DNA of 64,000 nucleotides. It comes from Anaerolineales bacterium. Its GTDB lineage: Bacteria; Chloroflexota; Anaerolineae; Anaerolineales; UBA4823. The notes under the pieces were generated by a model. That model had not been told where the DNA came from. It did no database searches and saw only the letters and a list, made by a program, of their open reading frames with translations. The stretch lies in assembly GCA_025057645.1 (NCBI GenBank), contig JANXBJ010000001.1, positions 678,357-742,356 of the forward strand, given 5' to 3'. The translations under genes and the position numbers were made by a program. Shown here piece after piece: positions 8,960-17,631 of the stretch; within the stretch, counting starts at the first letter, position 1, and each line of letters begins with the position of its first letter.

Positions 8960-9856
8960 TTACTGCAGTAGGTCCAAATCAAAGAAAAGTGCTTGGCGCA
9001 TTTCACGAATGTGCTCGGGTGAGCTTCCACAACAGGCGCCAATCAATTTTGCACCGCTCCGCCGCACGGCCTGAGCATGTTCGGCCATAATCTGTGGCGA
9101 GCCGTCGTAGATCACCTTTCCTTCAACCAGCTTGGGGATTCCTGCATTCGCTTTCGCAATGATGGGAACTCGACAACCTGCCTGGCTTATTCGCTCGATG
9201 ACCCGTTCTAGTTCTTGGGGCCCCTTCCCGCAATTCGCTCCTACTGCGCTCAGCTCCAGCTCATGGGCCAATTGAACCAGTTGCTCTGGGGTAACTCCCA
9301 TCATTGTCCTCCCTCGACTCTCAAAGGTCATCGTCACCACCACAGGCAGACGCGTCACCGACCGTGCCCCCTCAACCGCAGCTCGGACTTCTTGCAAATC
9401 CGCCATCGTTTCGATCCAAATCACATCGACCCCCCCACTGGCTAGCCCGGCGGCTTGTTCCGCAAAGGCTCGGACTGCATCTTCAAACATCAATTTCCCA
9501 AATGGGACCATTAACTCGCCCGTAGGTCCAATCGAGCCTGCCACGACAACTTCAGGATATTCATCGGCTACTTCTCTCGCCAATCTCGCCGCCGCTTGGT
9601 TGACATCACGCACGCGATCCTCCAGACCGTGCCTTTGCAGACGGTATCGATTGGCACCAAAGGAGTTGGTCAGGATCAGCATTGAACCGGCTTCAATATA
9701 AGCCTTATGGATCTCCTTGACAATCTCTGGACGTTCGAGGTTCATTCTCTCCGGAGCTTGCCCTGCCTCCAGACCTTTTGACATCAGCATTGTGCCCATT
9801 GCACCGTCAAGGAGGATCGTCTTGGATTGGGAGAGGAGTTGCTCGAACCTATTCAC
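8960..9856 (-). CDS. Homocysteine S-methyltransferase family protein
   Basis: Protein of about 298 aa with the pterin-independent homocysteine methyltransferase (BHMT/MetH N-terminal) barrel: LLDGAMGTML at the start, TNSFGANR, and zinc-binding cysteines in GANCG and GACCGSSPEH. It should move a methyl group from a donor such as S-methylmethionine or betaine to homocysteine, giving methionine; the donor cannot be told from sequence. I prefer GTG 9856, which has AAGGTGAT 6 nt upstream; a GTG at 9874 is the alternative. The B12 and folate domains of full MetH are absent here, so it is either a short enzyme or one part of a split system. Confidence 0.85.
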   Translation of the reverse strand: MNRFEQLLSQSKTILLDGAMGTMLMSKGLEAGQAPERMNLERPEIVKEIHKAYIEAGSMLILTNSFGANRYRLQRHGLEDRVRDVNQAAARLAREVADEYPEVVVAGSIGPTGELMVPFGKLMFEDAVRAFAEQAAGLASGGVDVIWIETMADLQEVRAAVEGARSVTRLPVVVTMTFESRGRTMMGVTPEQLVQLAHELELSAVGANCGKGPQELERVIERISQAGCRVPIIAKANAGIPKLVEGKVIYDGSPQIMAEHAQAVRRSGAKLIGACCGSSPEHIREMRQALFFDLDLLQ

Positions 9857-9925
9857 TTGTCCATCACCTTTCACTGCAAGAAGAAGCCAAGGGAGCGAGA
9901 GCTGAAGTGTCCCTTAAACAAATAA

Positions 9926-9997
9926 TGGCGAGGGTGGGATTTGAACCCACAACCAAGGGCTTATGAGTCCCCTGCTCTGCCATTGAGCTACCTCGCC
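9926..9997 (-). tRNA. tRNA with CAT anticodon, probably elongator tRNA-Met
   Basis: Cloverleaf of 72 nt: acceptor GGCGAGG/CCTCGCC, D-arm GCTC/GAGC, anticodon loop CTCATAA with CAT at 9963-9965, T-arm GTGGG/CCCAC, discriminator A73, no encoded CCA. The G1:C72 pair argues against an initiator tRNA. Elongator Met and lysidine-modified Ile2 share this loop; the acceptor stem favours Met. The anticodon stem has an A31-G39 mismatch. A strong promoter lies directly upstream. Confidence 0.9.
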
Positions 9998-10005
9998 TTT
10001 TTTGT

Positions 10006-10034
10006 ATCTTACTATGAGCACTTTATTTTGTCAA
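10006..10034 (-). promoter_or_regulatory. Promoter of the CAU tRNA
   Basis: Minus strand: consensus -35 TTGACA (10029-10034), 17-nt spacer, -10 TAAGAT (10006-10011). The predicted start near 9999 is only about 2 nt before the mature tRNA 5' end. The -35 box overlaps the stop region of the aspartate kinase gene. Confidence 0.8.
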
Positions 10035-11464
10035 CCGGCCTTTTCATTCTTCGACACAATGAGCTCGTGGATTGCCCGCACCGCTCTTTGCTCATCTGCT
10101 TTATCGATCACAATGGAAATGGAGACCTCTGAAGAACCTTGCGCAATAGCGATCACATTGATTCCCTGTGAGCCCAGCTTTCCAAAGATCCGTCCGGCGA
10201 TTCCCGGAGTACTGCGCATGGCTGCGCCAACAATCGTTACAATGACCACCTCATCCGTTGCCCAGATCCGATCGATATCCCTCGTTGCCAGTTCACGGCT
10301 GAAAGCCTCGTTCAGCGAGCGCAGGACGGTCTCGACCGAGCTTAGCGGAACAGCAAAGCAGATCGATTGTTCAGAGGAAGCTTGAGTGATTAAGGGGACA
10401 CTCGTTCCTGTAGCAGCCACAGCGCCAAAGGCCCTCGCCGCTACCCCCGGCACTCCCAGCATTCCTCTTCCTTCAATAGTCACCAAAGCTTGGCCCTTGA
10501 TCGAGGTCACTGCTTTGATCTCACCGTCAAGTTGCCGGTCTGTTTCCAAAGTCAAAAGTGTTCCTGGGTGGGTGGGATTAAAAGTGTTCCGTACTCGGAT
10601 AATGATGCCCGCATCGATAAGGGGTTGCATCGTCTTAGGATGCACCACCTTCGCGCCATAATAAGCCAACTCACCGATCTCCCGAAAAGTCAACACGTCA
10701 ATTGTCGTTGCATCCGGCACAATTCGAGGGTCGGCGGTCATCACCCCGTCAACGTCCGTCCAAATCCACACTTCTGCTGCCGGTAAATATGCGCCGAGCA
10801 GGGCTGCCGAGTAATCGCTCCCTCCTCGCCCGAGGGTGGTGGTCGTTCCATCTTCGGTAGCTGCAATAAATCCTGTCACGACAGGGACAATGTTGGATTG
10901 GAGGATGGGCAAAAGAGTTTCTTTTACTTTTCTCTCGCTCTTTTCCCGAATCGGATGGGCTGCCTGATACGAGTGATCGGTTACGATAAGCTTTGTAGCA
11001 TCGATGGAGCGTGCAGGGATACCGCTGGAGTTTAGATATTCTGCAAAAATGCGCACACACAGCATCTCTCCGATCCCTGCAATTGCGTCTAGAACCCGCG
11101 GAGTAGCCTCACCGATAATATCAATAGCCCGACAATATTCCGCAAACATGCTAATCAACTGATCGATCTGTTGCTTTAGGAAGACCTTCCTTTCGGTCTC
11201 CGGAATCAACTCATCGACAACTTGGTAATGTCGGGTGGTGAGTGCTCCAGCCGCTTGCAACACCTGGTCGTAACGACGATTTTTCGCCATCTCTGTCGAA
11301 CGAAGTAGCTCATCCGTTACTCCAGCCATTGCCGAGAGAACCACTACGGGCATCCACCCCTCATGCAAAACATCCTTCACAATCTCTTTCACTCTTTTCA
11401 TAGCGTCACTGTTTCCGACAGATGTCCCCCCAAACTTCATCACTAGGAGTGGTTTTTCGTTCAT
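10031..11464 (-). CDS. Aspartate kinase with ACT domains
   Basis: Aspartate kinase, 477 aa, makes 4-phospho-aspartate, the first step toward threonine, methionine and lysine. It has the N-terminal KFGGTSVG motif, the kinase core with TLGRGGSDYSA, and two C-terminal ACT domains (from about residue 320) that normally bind an end-product amino acid. The N-terminal half looks more like the ThrA/LysC-type kinases than the short Bacillus type. There is no homoserine dehydrogenase domain. It overlaps the upstream ligase/peptidase gene by ATGA and is the last gene of an operon with a threonine-rich leader peptide, so threonine control by both attenuation and ACT feedback is plausible. Confidence 0.94.
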   Translation of the reverse strand: MNEKPLLVMKFGGTSVGNSDAMKRVKEIVKDVLHEGWMPVVVLSAMAGVTDELLRSTEMAKNRRYDQVLQAAGALTTRHYQVVDELIPETERKVFLKQQIDQLISMFAEYCRAIDIIGEATPRVLDAIAGIGEMLCVRIFAEYLNSSGIPARSIDATKLIVTDHSYQAAHPIREKSERKVKETLLPILQSNIVPVVTGFIAATEDGTTTTLGRGGSDYSAALLGAYLPAAEVWIWTDVDGVMTADPRIVPDATTIDVLTFREIGELAYYGAKVVHPKTMQPLIDAGIIIRVRNTFNPTHPGTLLTLETDRQLDGEIKAVTSIKGQALVTIEGRGMLGVPGVAARAFGAVAATGTSVPLITQASSEQSICFAVPLSSVETVLRSLNEAFSRELATRDIDRIWATDEVVIVTIVGAAMRSTPGIAGRIFGKLGSQGINVIAIAQGSSEVSISIVIDKADEQRAVRAIHELIVSKNEKAG

Positions 11465-14340
11465 CCTTCGCTCTCCTTGACCAAGAGAATGGGATGCGCC
11501 TCAAGCCGTTTTGCAAAAGCACTTAGAATGTCATAGTAAGGCCGGATACTTGGGATGTAGTGTCTTTCCTGAGCTCCGTGGGGATCCATCCCACTTTGAC
11601 CCCAGACCACCCCCTGTCCTTGGGGCGCAAAGCGAGCGCTCGTGGCCGGCAACTTTCTTCCGATCTTCGGAGCCTCCTGAACAACCTCCTTGTATGCCTC
11701 GAACAATAACTGCAAATAAGGGTTCTCCAAATCACAGCGGATTCCCCTTTCACAAACCTTAAGGTTCAGCTCCAACCCATTACGCTGACAAAGCTCCTGA
11801 AGCTCGCTAACCAACTGATCGACGTTCTCCTCAGGGATTGGCCGCACTTCGACTCCCATAATGGCAAACTCTGGAGAAACGTTATACACGCCCTCCTCGC
11901 CGATGCGCACAAAAGGAACTTGAAATTGAGAATTCCAACGATCCGGACTTGAAAGGGTGAGGCTGCGTTGAAACAATTCGATCATTTGCTGACGGAAGTC
12001 CAATAATTTTGTTGTCAGGTCTACCTTTACCTGCCCTCCAACCGAAGTCTGGCTTGTGTGAGCCTTGACCCCTCTGGCGAGGACATCGAACCGCATAATT
12101 CCTCGGTTTGAAGTGCAAATCTCACCCACAAGCTCGTCACCCCTCTCGCCAGTTCGCTCTCCGGCGATAAACAGGCTTGGCAGCCGATGACCCTCGCTGG
12201 CTAATTGATTCAGAACATGGGGCGTGCCCATGGGCTCATACTCCCCGTTCTCTTCATTGCCGACCAACAGCAAGTTGATCGGTGGATAGGGTTCACCCTG
12301 GAGAAGGCGATCCTTGAGCCACACCAAATAGGTGGCAACCACCGTTTTCATATCCGCCGCTCCTCGGCCCACCAAGTAATCCCCCTCAATCCGAGGCTGA
12401 AATTGGGAGTCATCCGGCGCAGGTGGCACTACATCAAAATGGCCACTCAGGGTAACCGCAGTGTAGAGATTTCCAGGAAAGCCGATCAACAAAGCAGGAT
12501 ATTTGTGTTTATTGAAATAGCGAACTTCCAGCCCATTGCGTTCAGCATAGTTACAAATAAAGGAAGCTGCGAAAGCAACATCCTCTAAACGCTCATGAGC
12601 ACAAGCGGTGACAGAAGGAATCTGGATTAGTTGCATCGCCAGATCGACGATTTCGCTGGGCTTGTCGCTATACACCTTTAGAACATGCAGAGGCCGAACC
12701 GGTTTGAACGAAATCGGGACTTCAGGATGTTGACGATATTCATCTCTACCCCGCTGGATCAGACTTTCTAATTTTACGGCTTCGTTGCCTAAGCGGTATA
12801 ACTCTGCCTGAATCGTAGCCAAGTCTTTTTTGACAGTCTCCTCGCGCTCCTCGGCCAATTTGCGCAAGAACTCAACCGGAATCTCCTCTACCTCGCCCAG
12901 CTCTTCTAAAACCCGCCGCCGCAGCTTTTGGGAGGTGTTCGGAGCCCCGCGAGACATCTCAACCAAGGGCCGCAAGAAGGGAACCACCTCTAGCCCTTCG
13001 GCCAAAGGCGCAAGTTCTTCTAGGGTCCAGCCCAAGAACTCTCGCACTCGAATCGGCTTCCCGGTGAGCGGGTTCTCGATTTCGGCATCCAGCCCATAGC
13101 GGGCAGCCTTTTCCTCGTTGCGGCGCGCCCGCTCAATGTCCTCGGCATCGTATCGAAAGCTGACCGCAAAGGAGGGGTCGCTATAGAAACGCAACAGCAA
13201 AAGATACTTAAACGTCAAGTTTGCGAGATCGGTCTCCAAATCATGTCCACCTTCGTCACACCGCACCTCAACCCTTGACATCGGGATATTAATGCGCGCT
13301 AGGAGATTTTGTATCTCGATTTGCCGAGCCATCTCTTCAGCTTGATCCTCTCGGCTTGCGGTATACAGACCCCGAGCGTATAACTGGCGCAATTGGTCGC
13401 TGGTGATAGCAATCAGCCGCTCGACCGGCTCGGAAAAAGAACGCGCCCGTACTGGCGTCCAGTTGTTGTTCCCAAAGCGGATGCCCTTGCGCACTAACTC
13501 GTATGAAATGCGCAAATAATCTTCATGGGAGCGGTAAAGGCCGGGTAAATCCAGCAGGATCGGATTGGGAAAAGTTAAGTTGCGGACCGAGTCTGCCTGG
13601 GCCAAAACGATTACCTGCTTGCCATTGCGATACTGGCTGACGAAAGGAGTCGAAGCAGAAGTGGCAATAAAAACTGCGGCAAAAGCCCGCATTAGTCGCG
13701 TGATACGGATATAGACATGATTCTTATACTCATCTAGGTGTTGAAAGGGCTGACTGATGTGATTGGGAAGGTTCTGGTCTTGATGAACAAAGTCCCACGA
13801 AAGCAGCGTCTCGGGTAGGGAAAGATTGGTATGGATTCCAGCGGTAGCCAACGCAGCCCCATAAAGATCGACACATCGTTCCAAGTAGCGCCGCTTAGCT
13901 AAGTTCCATGAACCTGGAATACAATCCTTTCCGAACTGGGGCTGAAAGAGCAAATTCCCATGCCAGTAATAGAAGCGTTCCCCAAATTTCTCGCTGGCTT
14001 GGTATAAAGCATTGATCAGAACCGCCTCGAGAACCCGGGCTTCATAGACAGCGCCCAGTAAGTGATAATAGGGCCGGGTGGCCCACTCGATCATCCAATG
14101 ATAGACTTCCAACTGCGACAGCGGGCGCAAGGAAGGCGGGATCATCTGGTCGCGAAGATAGTCCACAAACGAAATCCTCTCCGGACCGGAGCCAACCGTG
14201 AGGAGCGGCCAGAGGTTAGAGTCGAGCATATTCCACTCCAACTCATAGCCACAGATTCCTCCTTGTGGATTGGTCTGTTCAGCAACCTCTAGCGCATGAC
14301 GAAATTTCTCAACGAACAATTCAGGACTATACCCGCTCAT
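11461..14340 (-). CDS. Fusion of a glutamate-cysteine-ligase-like (GCS2/YbdK) domain and an M20 metallopeptidase
   Basis: Protein of 959 aa. Residues 1 to about 470 resemble the carboxylate-amine ligase family (GCS2/YbdK): an acidic strand GYELEWNMLD (31-40), HTNLSLPE (170-177) and ARRNEEKAARYGLDAEIENPLTG with REFLGW-LEELAPLAEGL (405-450), a close match to the conserved YbdK C-terminal block. Residues about 480-540 form a charged helical linker. Residues 550-959 are an M20 peptidase with its metal and catalytic residues: H634 and D636 in SGHFDVVPP, D663 in GRGAADMK, E696-E697 in GNEENGE and a histidine in DPHGAQERH. ATG 14340 has GGAGG upstream and overlaps the aminotransferase stop; an ATG at 14541 lies inside that gene. 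Substrate unknown. A ligase and an amide hydrolase in one chain suggests putting on and removing an acyl or gamma-glutamyl group. Confidence 0.85.
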   Translation of the reverse strand: MSGYSPELFVEKFRHALEVAEQTNPQGGICGYELEWNMLDSNLWPLLTVGSGPERISFVDYLRDQMIPPSLRPLSQLEVYHWMIEWATRPYYHLLGAVYEARVLEAVLINALYQASEKFGERFYYWHGNLLFQPQFGKDCIPGSWNLAKRRYLERCVDLYGAALATAGIHTNLSLPETLLSWDFVHQDQNLPNHISQPFQHLDEYKNHVYIRITRLMRAFAAVFIATSASTPFVSQYRNGKQVIVLAQADSVRNLTFPNPILLDLPGLYRSHEDYLRISYELVRKGIRFGNNNWTPVRARSFSEPVERLIAITSDQLRQLYARGLYTASREDQAEEMARQIEIQNLLARINIPMSRVEVRCDEGGHDLETDLANLTFKYLLLLRFYSDPSFAVSFRYDAEDIERARRNEEKAARYGLDAEIENPLTGKPIRVREFLGWTLEELAPLAEGLEVVPFLRPLVEMSRGAPNTSQKLRRRVLEELGEVEEIPVEFLRKLAEEREETVKKDLATIQAELYRLGNEAVKLESLIQRGRDEYRQHPEVPISFKPVRPLHVLKVYSDKPSEIVDLAMQLIQIPSVTACAHERLEDVAFAASFICNYAERNGLEVRYFNKHKYPALLIGFPGNLYTAVTLSGHFDVVPPAPDDSQFQPRIEGDYLVGRGAADMKTVVATYLVWLKDRLLQGEPYPPINLLLVGNEENGEYEPMGTPHVLNQLASEGHRLPSLFIAGERTGERGDELVGEICTSNRGIMRFDVLARGVKAHTSQTSVGGQVKVDLTTKLLDFRQQMIELFQRSLTLSSPDRWNSQFQVPFVRIGEEGVYNVSPEFAIMGVEVRPIPEENVDQLVSELQELCQRNGLELNLKVCERGIRCDLENPYLQLLFEAYKEVVQEAPKIGRKLPATSARFAPQGQGVVWGQSGMDPHGAQERHYIPSIRPYYDILSAFAKRLEAHPILLVKESEG

Positions 14341-15650
14341 GAGACCTCCAAACTCTTCAAACCCTGAACCAAGCGTTCCAACGCACCCATAGTCCTCTCG
14401 ACCGGTGTGGCATAGGAAAAGCGAATCCATTCCCCTCCATAAGCTGAAAAGAACGCCCCAGGGACAATCGCTAAACCAAACTCCTCGGCGAAATACTGAC
14501 CCATCGGCTCGGTATCTTTCCAACCTTTCGCTCTCAGCCAATCGCCGACGTGGATGAAGGCATAGTAGCCTTTACCGAGAATATAAGTGAAGTGGTGCTC
14601 GTCCAAAAACTTTTGCAGGACTTTACGGCTAGCGTTGGTCGGTTCAACGATCGGTCTTGTCGCTTTATCGTACCCCATCTTATAGGCCGCCATCGCCACT
14701 GCTAGGGAGAAATAAGAGGGCATTACTGTATGAGAGGCTCGAGAGACAATAAACTTAATCACATCCTCCGAAGCAATCAGATGACTATTGCGAATGTTTG
14801 ACCCCCCCAAACTTTTCGTTATCCCATCGAGGAAGATCAGCCGCTTGCGCTCCTCCTTGGAAAAGTTCTGCAAGAAGGAGTTGAGGTCCATCGGCTGCTC
14901 GTCAGTCACATAATGATACATCCAGTCGAACAACACAAAAGCAACCCCCAATTCCAATGCTCGCTTCGCTAGGCTTACTTGTCTTTCGACCGATAAGGTC
15001 AAGCCAGTTGGATTGTCGGGATTGGTAATTACTAGGCAGGCGACTTTTCTTCCTGACTTGGACACAAACTCTACACACTCCTTGATACTATCCTCCGAGT
15101 AAGCCCAACCTTCTTCGGGTCTTCCCGGGGCATAAAGGACATTTGCTCCAATTCCATAGGGCCCCCAGTTGTAAGAAATCCAAGGGACACGCGAGACGAT
15201 AATAACATCTCCGATCCTTCCATAGCCCAAAGACAACATCGCCTGATAAGCCTTAACCAGGGCATCCCGTCCCCCCGCTGTGCCTACGACATTGGCAGGG
15301 GTGATCCCTGAGGAGGCATCCAGCTTCCAATAGTCTTCAATAACCGAACGGCGAAAGTCATCTGTCCCATAGGGCATATCGTAAGAAGTTCCGTGCTTGA
15401 TTTGCATTTCGGCTGCTTTCTCCAGAATTTCCGGTAACACCCCGGGCAAACTTGCGCCGCCGTCCCCCTGCGAAGCGTCATAAATCGGCTGGTTAGGATT
15501 TCTGTCCTGAAACACTTTCAAGGATTTGTTGATCAAAAACATCCTTGAGGGAGGAATATCCATCATCCTGCCAAGGTAATCATTCACCGGGATTAAGTTC
15601 TCCTGTGGCACGGCGAAGACAGGCTGGTCAAGGGGGGCGAGATTTTGCAT
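14337..15650 (-). CDS. Class I/II PLP-dependent aminotransferase
   Basis: Fold-type I aminotransferase, 437 aa. Visible landmarks are the substrate/PLP region YGTDDFRRSV, NPDNPTG with the PLP-ring Asn-Asp, a FDWMYHYV strand, the DGITKSLGGSNIRNSHL block with the Schiff-base Lys, and the C-terminal carboxylate-binding WIRFSYAT. It is a full-length enzyme, but it does not clearly match AspC, HisC or DapL, so the substrate is unknown. It is the first structural gene of the attenuated operon, with AAGGAG 11 nt before the ATG, and overlaps the ligase/M20 gene by 4 nt. Confidence 0.9.
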   Translation of the reverse strand: MQNLAPLDQPVFAVPQENLIPVNDYLGRMMDIPPSRMFLINKSLKVFQDRNPNQPIYDASQGDGGASLPGVLPEILEKAAEMQIKHGTSYDMPYGTDDFRRSVIEDYWKLDASSGITPANVVGTAGGRDALVKAYQAMLSLGYGRIGDVIIVSRVPWISYNWGPYGIGANVLYAPGRPEEGWAYSEDSIKECVEFVSKSGRKVACLVITNPDNPTGLTLSVERQVSLAKRALELGVAFVLFDWMYHYVTDEQPMDLNSFLQNFSKEERKRLIFLDGITKSLGGSNIRNSHLIASEDVIKFIVSRASHTVMPSYFSLAVAMAAYKMGYDKATRPIVEPTNASRKVLQKFLDEHHFTYILGKGYYAFIHVGDWLRAKGWKDTEPMGQYFAEEFGLAIVPGAFFSAYGGEWIRFSYATPVERTMGALERLVQGLKSLEVS

Positions 15651-15681
15651 GTTTTCTATAACTCCTTCTCTCGGCTTATAA

Positions 15682-15752
15682 TAAAAACGCCCCGGGCGGG
15701 GCGTTTGAGATCATAACTAAGACAGTTTGGACAAGTTACGCGCAAACGCCCC
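15682..15752 (-). promoter_or_regulatory. Transcription attenuator: terminator with competing antiterminator arm
   Basis: The RNA (minus strand) carries AAACGCCCC (15698-15706), loop GCCC, GGGGCGTTT (15685-15693) and then TTATTAT: an intrinsic terminator just before the aminotransferase ribosome site. The 9-mer GGGGCGTTT also occurs inside the leader peptide ORF at 15744-15752, where it can pair instead with AAACGCCCC to form an antiterminator. A third alternative pairs GCGCAA (15795-15800) with TTGCGC (15740-15745) and hides that 9-mer. This is the standard layout of ribosome-controlled attenuation. Confidence 0.85.
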
Positions 15753-15819
15753 ACCGCTCCGGGTTAACCGTAGTGGTCATCCGAGGGGTGGTTGTTGCGC
15801 AATCTATACTGCTTCTCAT
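15736..15819 (-). CDS. Threonine-rich leader peptide of the aminotransferase/ligase/aspartate kinase operon
   Basis: Short ORF of 27 codons. It starts with MRSSIDCATTTP, has a second run MTTTV (Thr codons ACA ACC ACC and ACC ACT ACG) and ends in WGVCA before TAA. Six of 27 residues are threonine. The ATG is 10 nt after the -10 box, so the mRNA should have almost no 5' leader. The antiterminator arm lies in codons 23-25 of the part after the second Thr run, so a ribosome stalled on Thr codons leaves it free, while one reaching the stop covers it. The geometry and the aspartate kinase downstream match thrL-type control. An internal in-frame ATG (15780) precedes the second run. Confidence 0.75.
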   Translation of the reverse strand: MRSSIDCATTTPRMTTTVNPERWGVCA

Positions 15820-15828
15820 TAAGGCGAT

Positions 15829-15857
15829 AATATATCACCGGTGAGATATTCCGTCAA
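15829..15857 (-). promoter_or_regulatory. Promoter of the attenuated operon
   Basis: Minus strand: -35 TTGACG (15852-15857), 17-nt spacer, -10 TATATT (15829-15834). The predicted start (about 15820-15822) is at or just before the leader peptide ATG. It lies in the gap after the prenyl synthase stop, so the operon has its own promoter. Confidence 0.82.
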
Positions 15858-15872
15858 GAGCAGAATTCACAA

Positions 15873-16832
15873 TCAAATATGGCGCATAATAACGTATTCC
15901 GACAATTCGATCAGTGCTCTTCGCTCAACGCAAGCTGGTCGTCCCTCTAGGATGCTCACCGCCTCCCGGACGTAATCGCGCGCAATCTGAAAGGCGTCTT
16001 GAACAGCCCCGCTTGCTCGAATCTCGCTCACTAATTTGTCAATATTTGCCTTTTCACCGGAGAGAACCGCCTGCACCTCCTCATCTTCCGGATGTTTCTC
16101 TAGGTAGCAAATGAAAGGAAGGGTTATTAAACCTTGCCGCAAGTCATTCGCCACAGGTTTGCCCATGGTCTCTTGCACACCGGTGAAGTCGAGGATATCA
16201 TCGACAATCTGAAACGCCATGCCCAGTGCATACCCAAACCGTCGCATACACTCCACCTCGTCCTCGGATACGCCACTCAGATGAGCTGCCGCACTAGAGG
16301 CCAGCTCAAATAGAGAGGCTGTCTTTGCGTAGATCCTCTGAAAATATTCCTCACGAGTGGAGTAGCGATGGGTAGAAAACAACTGATCGATCTCTCCGTT
16401 CACGATGATCCCCAGAGTCTTCGCAAACTGCTTCATTAGGTAAACCGAGTCGGTCTCGGCAGCACAAAGAGCAGCTTGGGCAAAGATGTAATCCCCTGTC
16501 AGCACTGTCGCTGCCGGAGACCACTTGGCATTCAGCGTCGCAATCCCCCGCCTGAGCAGAGCCCCATCAATAAGGTCATCGTGGACCAAGGTTGCGGTAT
16601 GCAAAAGCTCAATGGCGGCGCTCAGCGAGATCAATCGCTGAATATCCCCACGATACATTTTCCCAGTCAGCAAAGCCACTGCGGGACGAATGCGCTTTCC
16701 ACCCGAAGATAAGAGGTGCTCTAAGGCATTCGCCAACTCTCGATGATGCCGCGTATCCAAGGCACGCATTCGGCTTTCGACTTTCGATAAGTCAGATAGG
16801 ATAGGAGTGAGAAAAGTCTGAGGAGGGTTCAC
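15873..16832 (-). CDS. Polyprenyl (trans-isoprenyl) diphosphate synthase
   Basis: All-alpha prenyltransferase, 319 aa, that lengthens allylic diphosphates with isopentenyl diphosphate. Both Asp-rich motifs are present: DDLIDGALLRR (first DDxxD, magnesium and allylic substrate) and DDILDF (second). GGKRIRP for IPP binding is near residue 50. Chain length (geranylgeranyl to longer, for quinones or lipid carriers) cannot be read safely. It starts with GTG 2 nt after the tatD stop, third gene of the phosphohexomutase-tatD-prenyl synthase run. Confidence 0.92.
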   Translation of the reverse strand: MNPPQTFLTPILSDLSKVESRMRALDTRHHRELANALEHLLSSGGKRIRPAVALLTGKMYRGDIQRLISLSAAIELLHTATLVHDDLIDGALLRRGIATLNAKWSPAATVLTGDYIFAQAALCAAETDSVYLMKQFAKTLGIIVNGEIDQLFSTHRYSTREEYFQRIYAKTASLFELASSAAAHLSGVSEDEVECMRRFGYALGMAFQIVDDILDFTGVQETMGKPVANDLRQGLITLPFICYLEKHPEDEEVQAVLSGEKANIDKLVSEIRASGAVQDAFQIARDYVREAVSILEGRPACVERRALIELSEYVIMRHI

Positions 16833-16833
16833 A

Positions 16834-17631
16834 TCAACCTATTCCAAAAAGAGACTTTGCGTTTTGGGATGTTATCTCGGCAACGCGATCGGTCGAAACT
16901 CCGAGCAAAGCAGCCATCTCTTGGGCAATGTAATTCAAATGGGCAGGTTCATTGCGCTTACCGCGGCAGGGTTGTGGACAGAGATAGGGTGCATCGGTTT
17001 CAAGAAGAAGGCGCGTTAGGGGAGTCGACCGTACTACCTCTTTCGTTTTATGGGCATTGGGAAAAGTAACCACCCCGCTGATCCCCAAAAGAAAACCCAG
17101 TTGAGTGAGCTCTCGGGCCCATTCCCGATCCTCGGAAAACGAATGGAACACCCCGTAAGCCACTTTGGCCTCCTGAGGGATCCGGTTCTTATCCCGCACC
17201 CATTCAGCAACCAGTGGATGAAGATCATGGATGGCATTGCGATTGTGCACAATGATCGGCAGGTTAGCCTCATCGGCAAACTCGAGTTGTCGCACGAAGC
17301 GCTCCCTTTGCTCAACGATCGGCACGGAGGCACGATGGTAGTCCAAACCAATTTCGCCTACGGCAATGATCTTGGGGTGCGAAAGCCAAGATCGAATGGC
17401 ATTCAATTCTTTCTTTGTGTCTAGCACCTCACTGTTGGGGTGAATCCCTACTGCCGCATAGACTTCTTCGTATTTCTCAGCCAACTTAATGCACTGCAGG
17501 CTCGTCTGGGCGTCGATTCCGGCTACGACGACTATGTTAACGTGGTTTTGGTGCGCTCGTGTTAGCACGTCCTCTAAATCTGCAGCGAACTCTGGAAGAT
17601 ATAAATGACAATGAGTATCAACGAGCATCAT
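16834..17631 (-). CDS. TatD family metal-dependent hydrolase (DNase)
   Basis: TatD-type hydrolase, 265 aa, a TIM barrel with two metal ions; family members are 3'-5' exonucleases or DNases. Metal ligands are visible in DTHCHL near the N-terminus, GEIGLDYHR, a His in FHSFS and [10 protein letters not shown] near the C-terminus. I start it at ATG 17631, which overlaps the phosphohexomutase stop (ATGA). Middle gene of a three-gene run. Confidence 0.93.
   Translation of the reverse strand: MMLVDTHCHLYLPEFAADLEDVLTRAHQNHVNIVVVAGIDAQTSLQCIKLAEKYEEVYAAVGIHPNSEVLDTKKELNAIRSWLSHPKIIAVGEIGLDYHRASVPIVEQRERFVRQLEFADEANLPIIVHNRNAIHDLHPLVAEWVRDKNRIPQEAKVAYGVFHSFSEDREWARELTQLGFLLGISGVVTFPNAHKTKEVVRSTPLTRLLLETDAPYLCPQPCRGKRNEPAHLNYIAQEMAALLGVSTDRVAEITSQNAKSLFGIG

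Noticed and set aside
9926-9997. Initiator tRNA-Met
   Set aside because: The first acceptor pair is G-C, whereas bacterial initiators have an unpaired position 1-72 and three G-C pairs in the anticodon stem; this stem does not fit.
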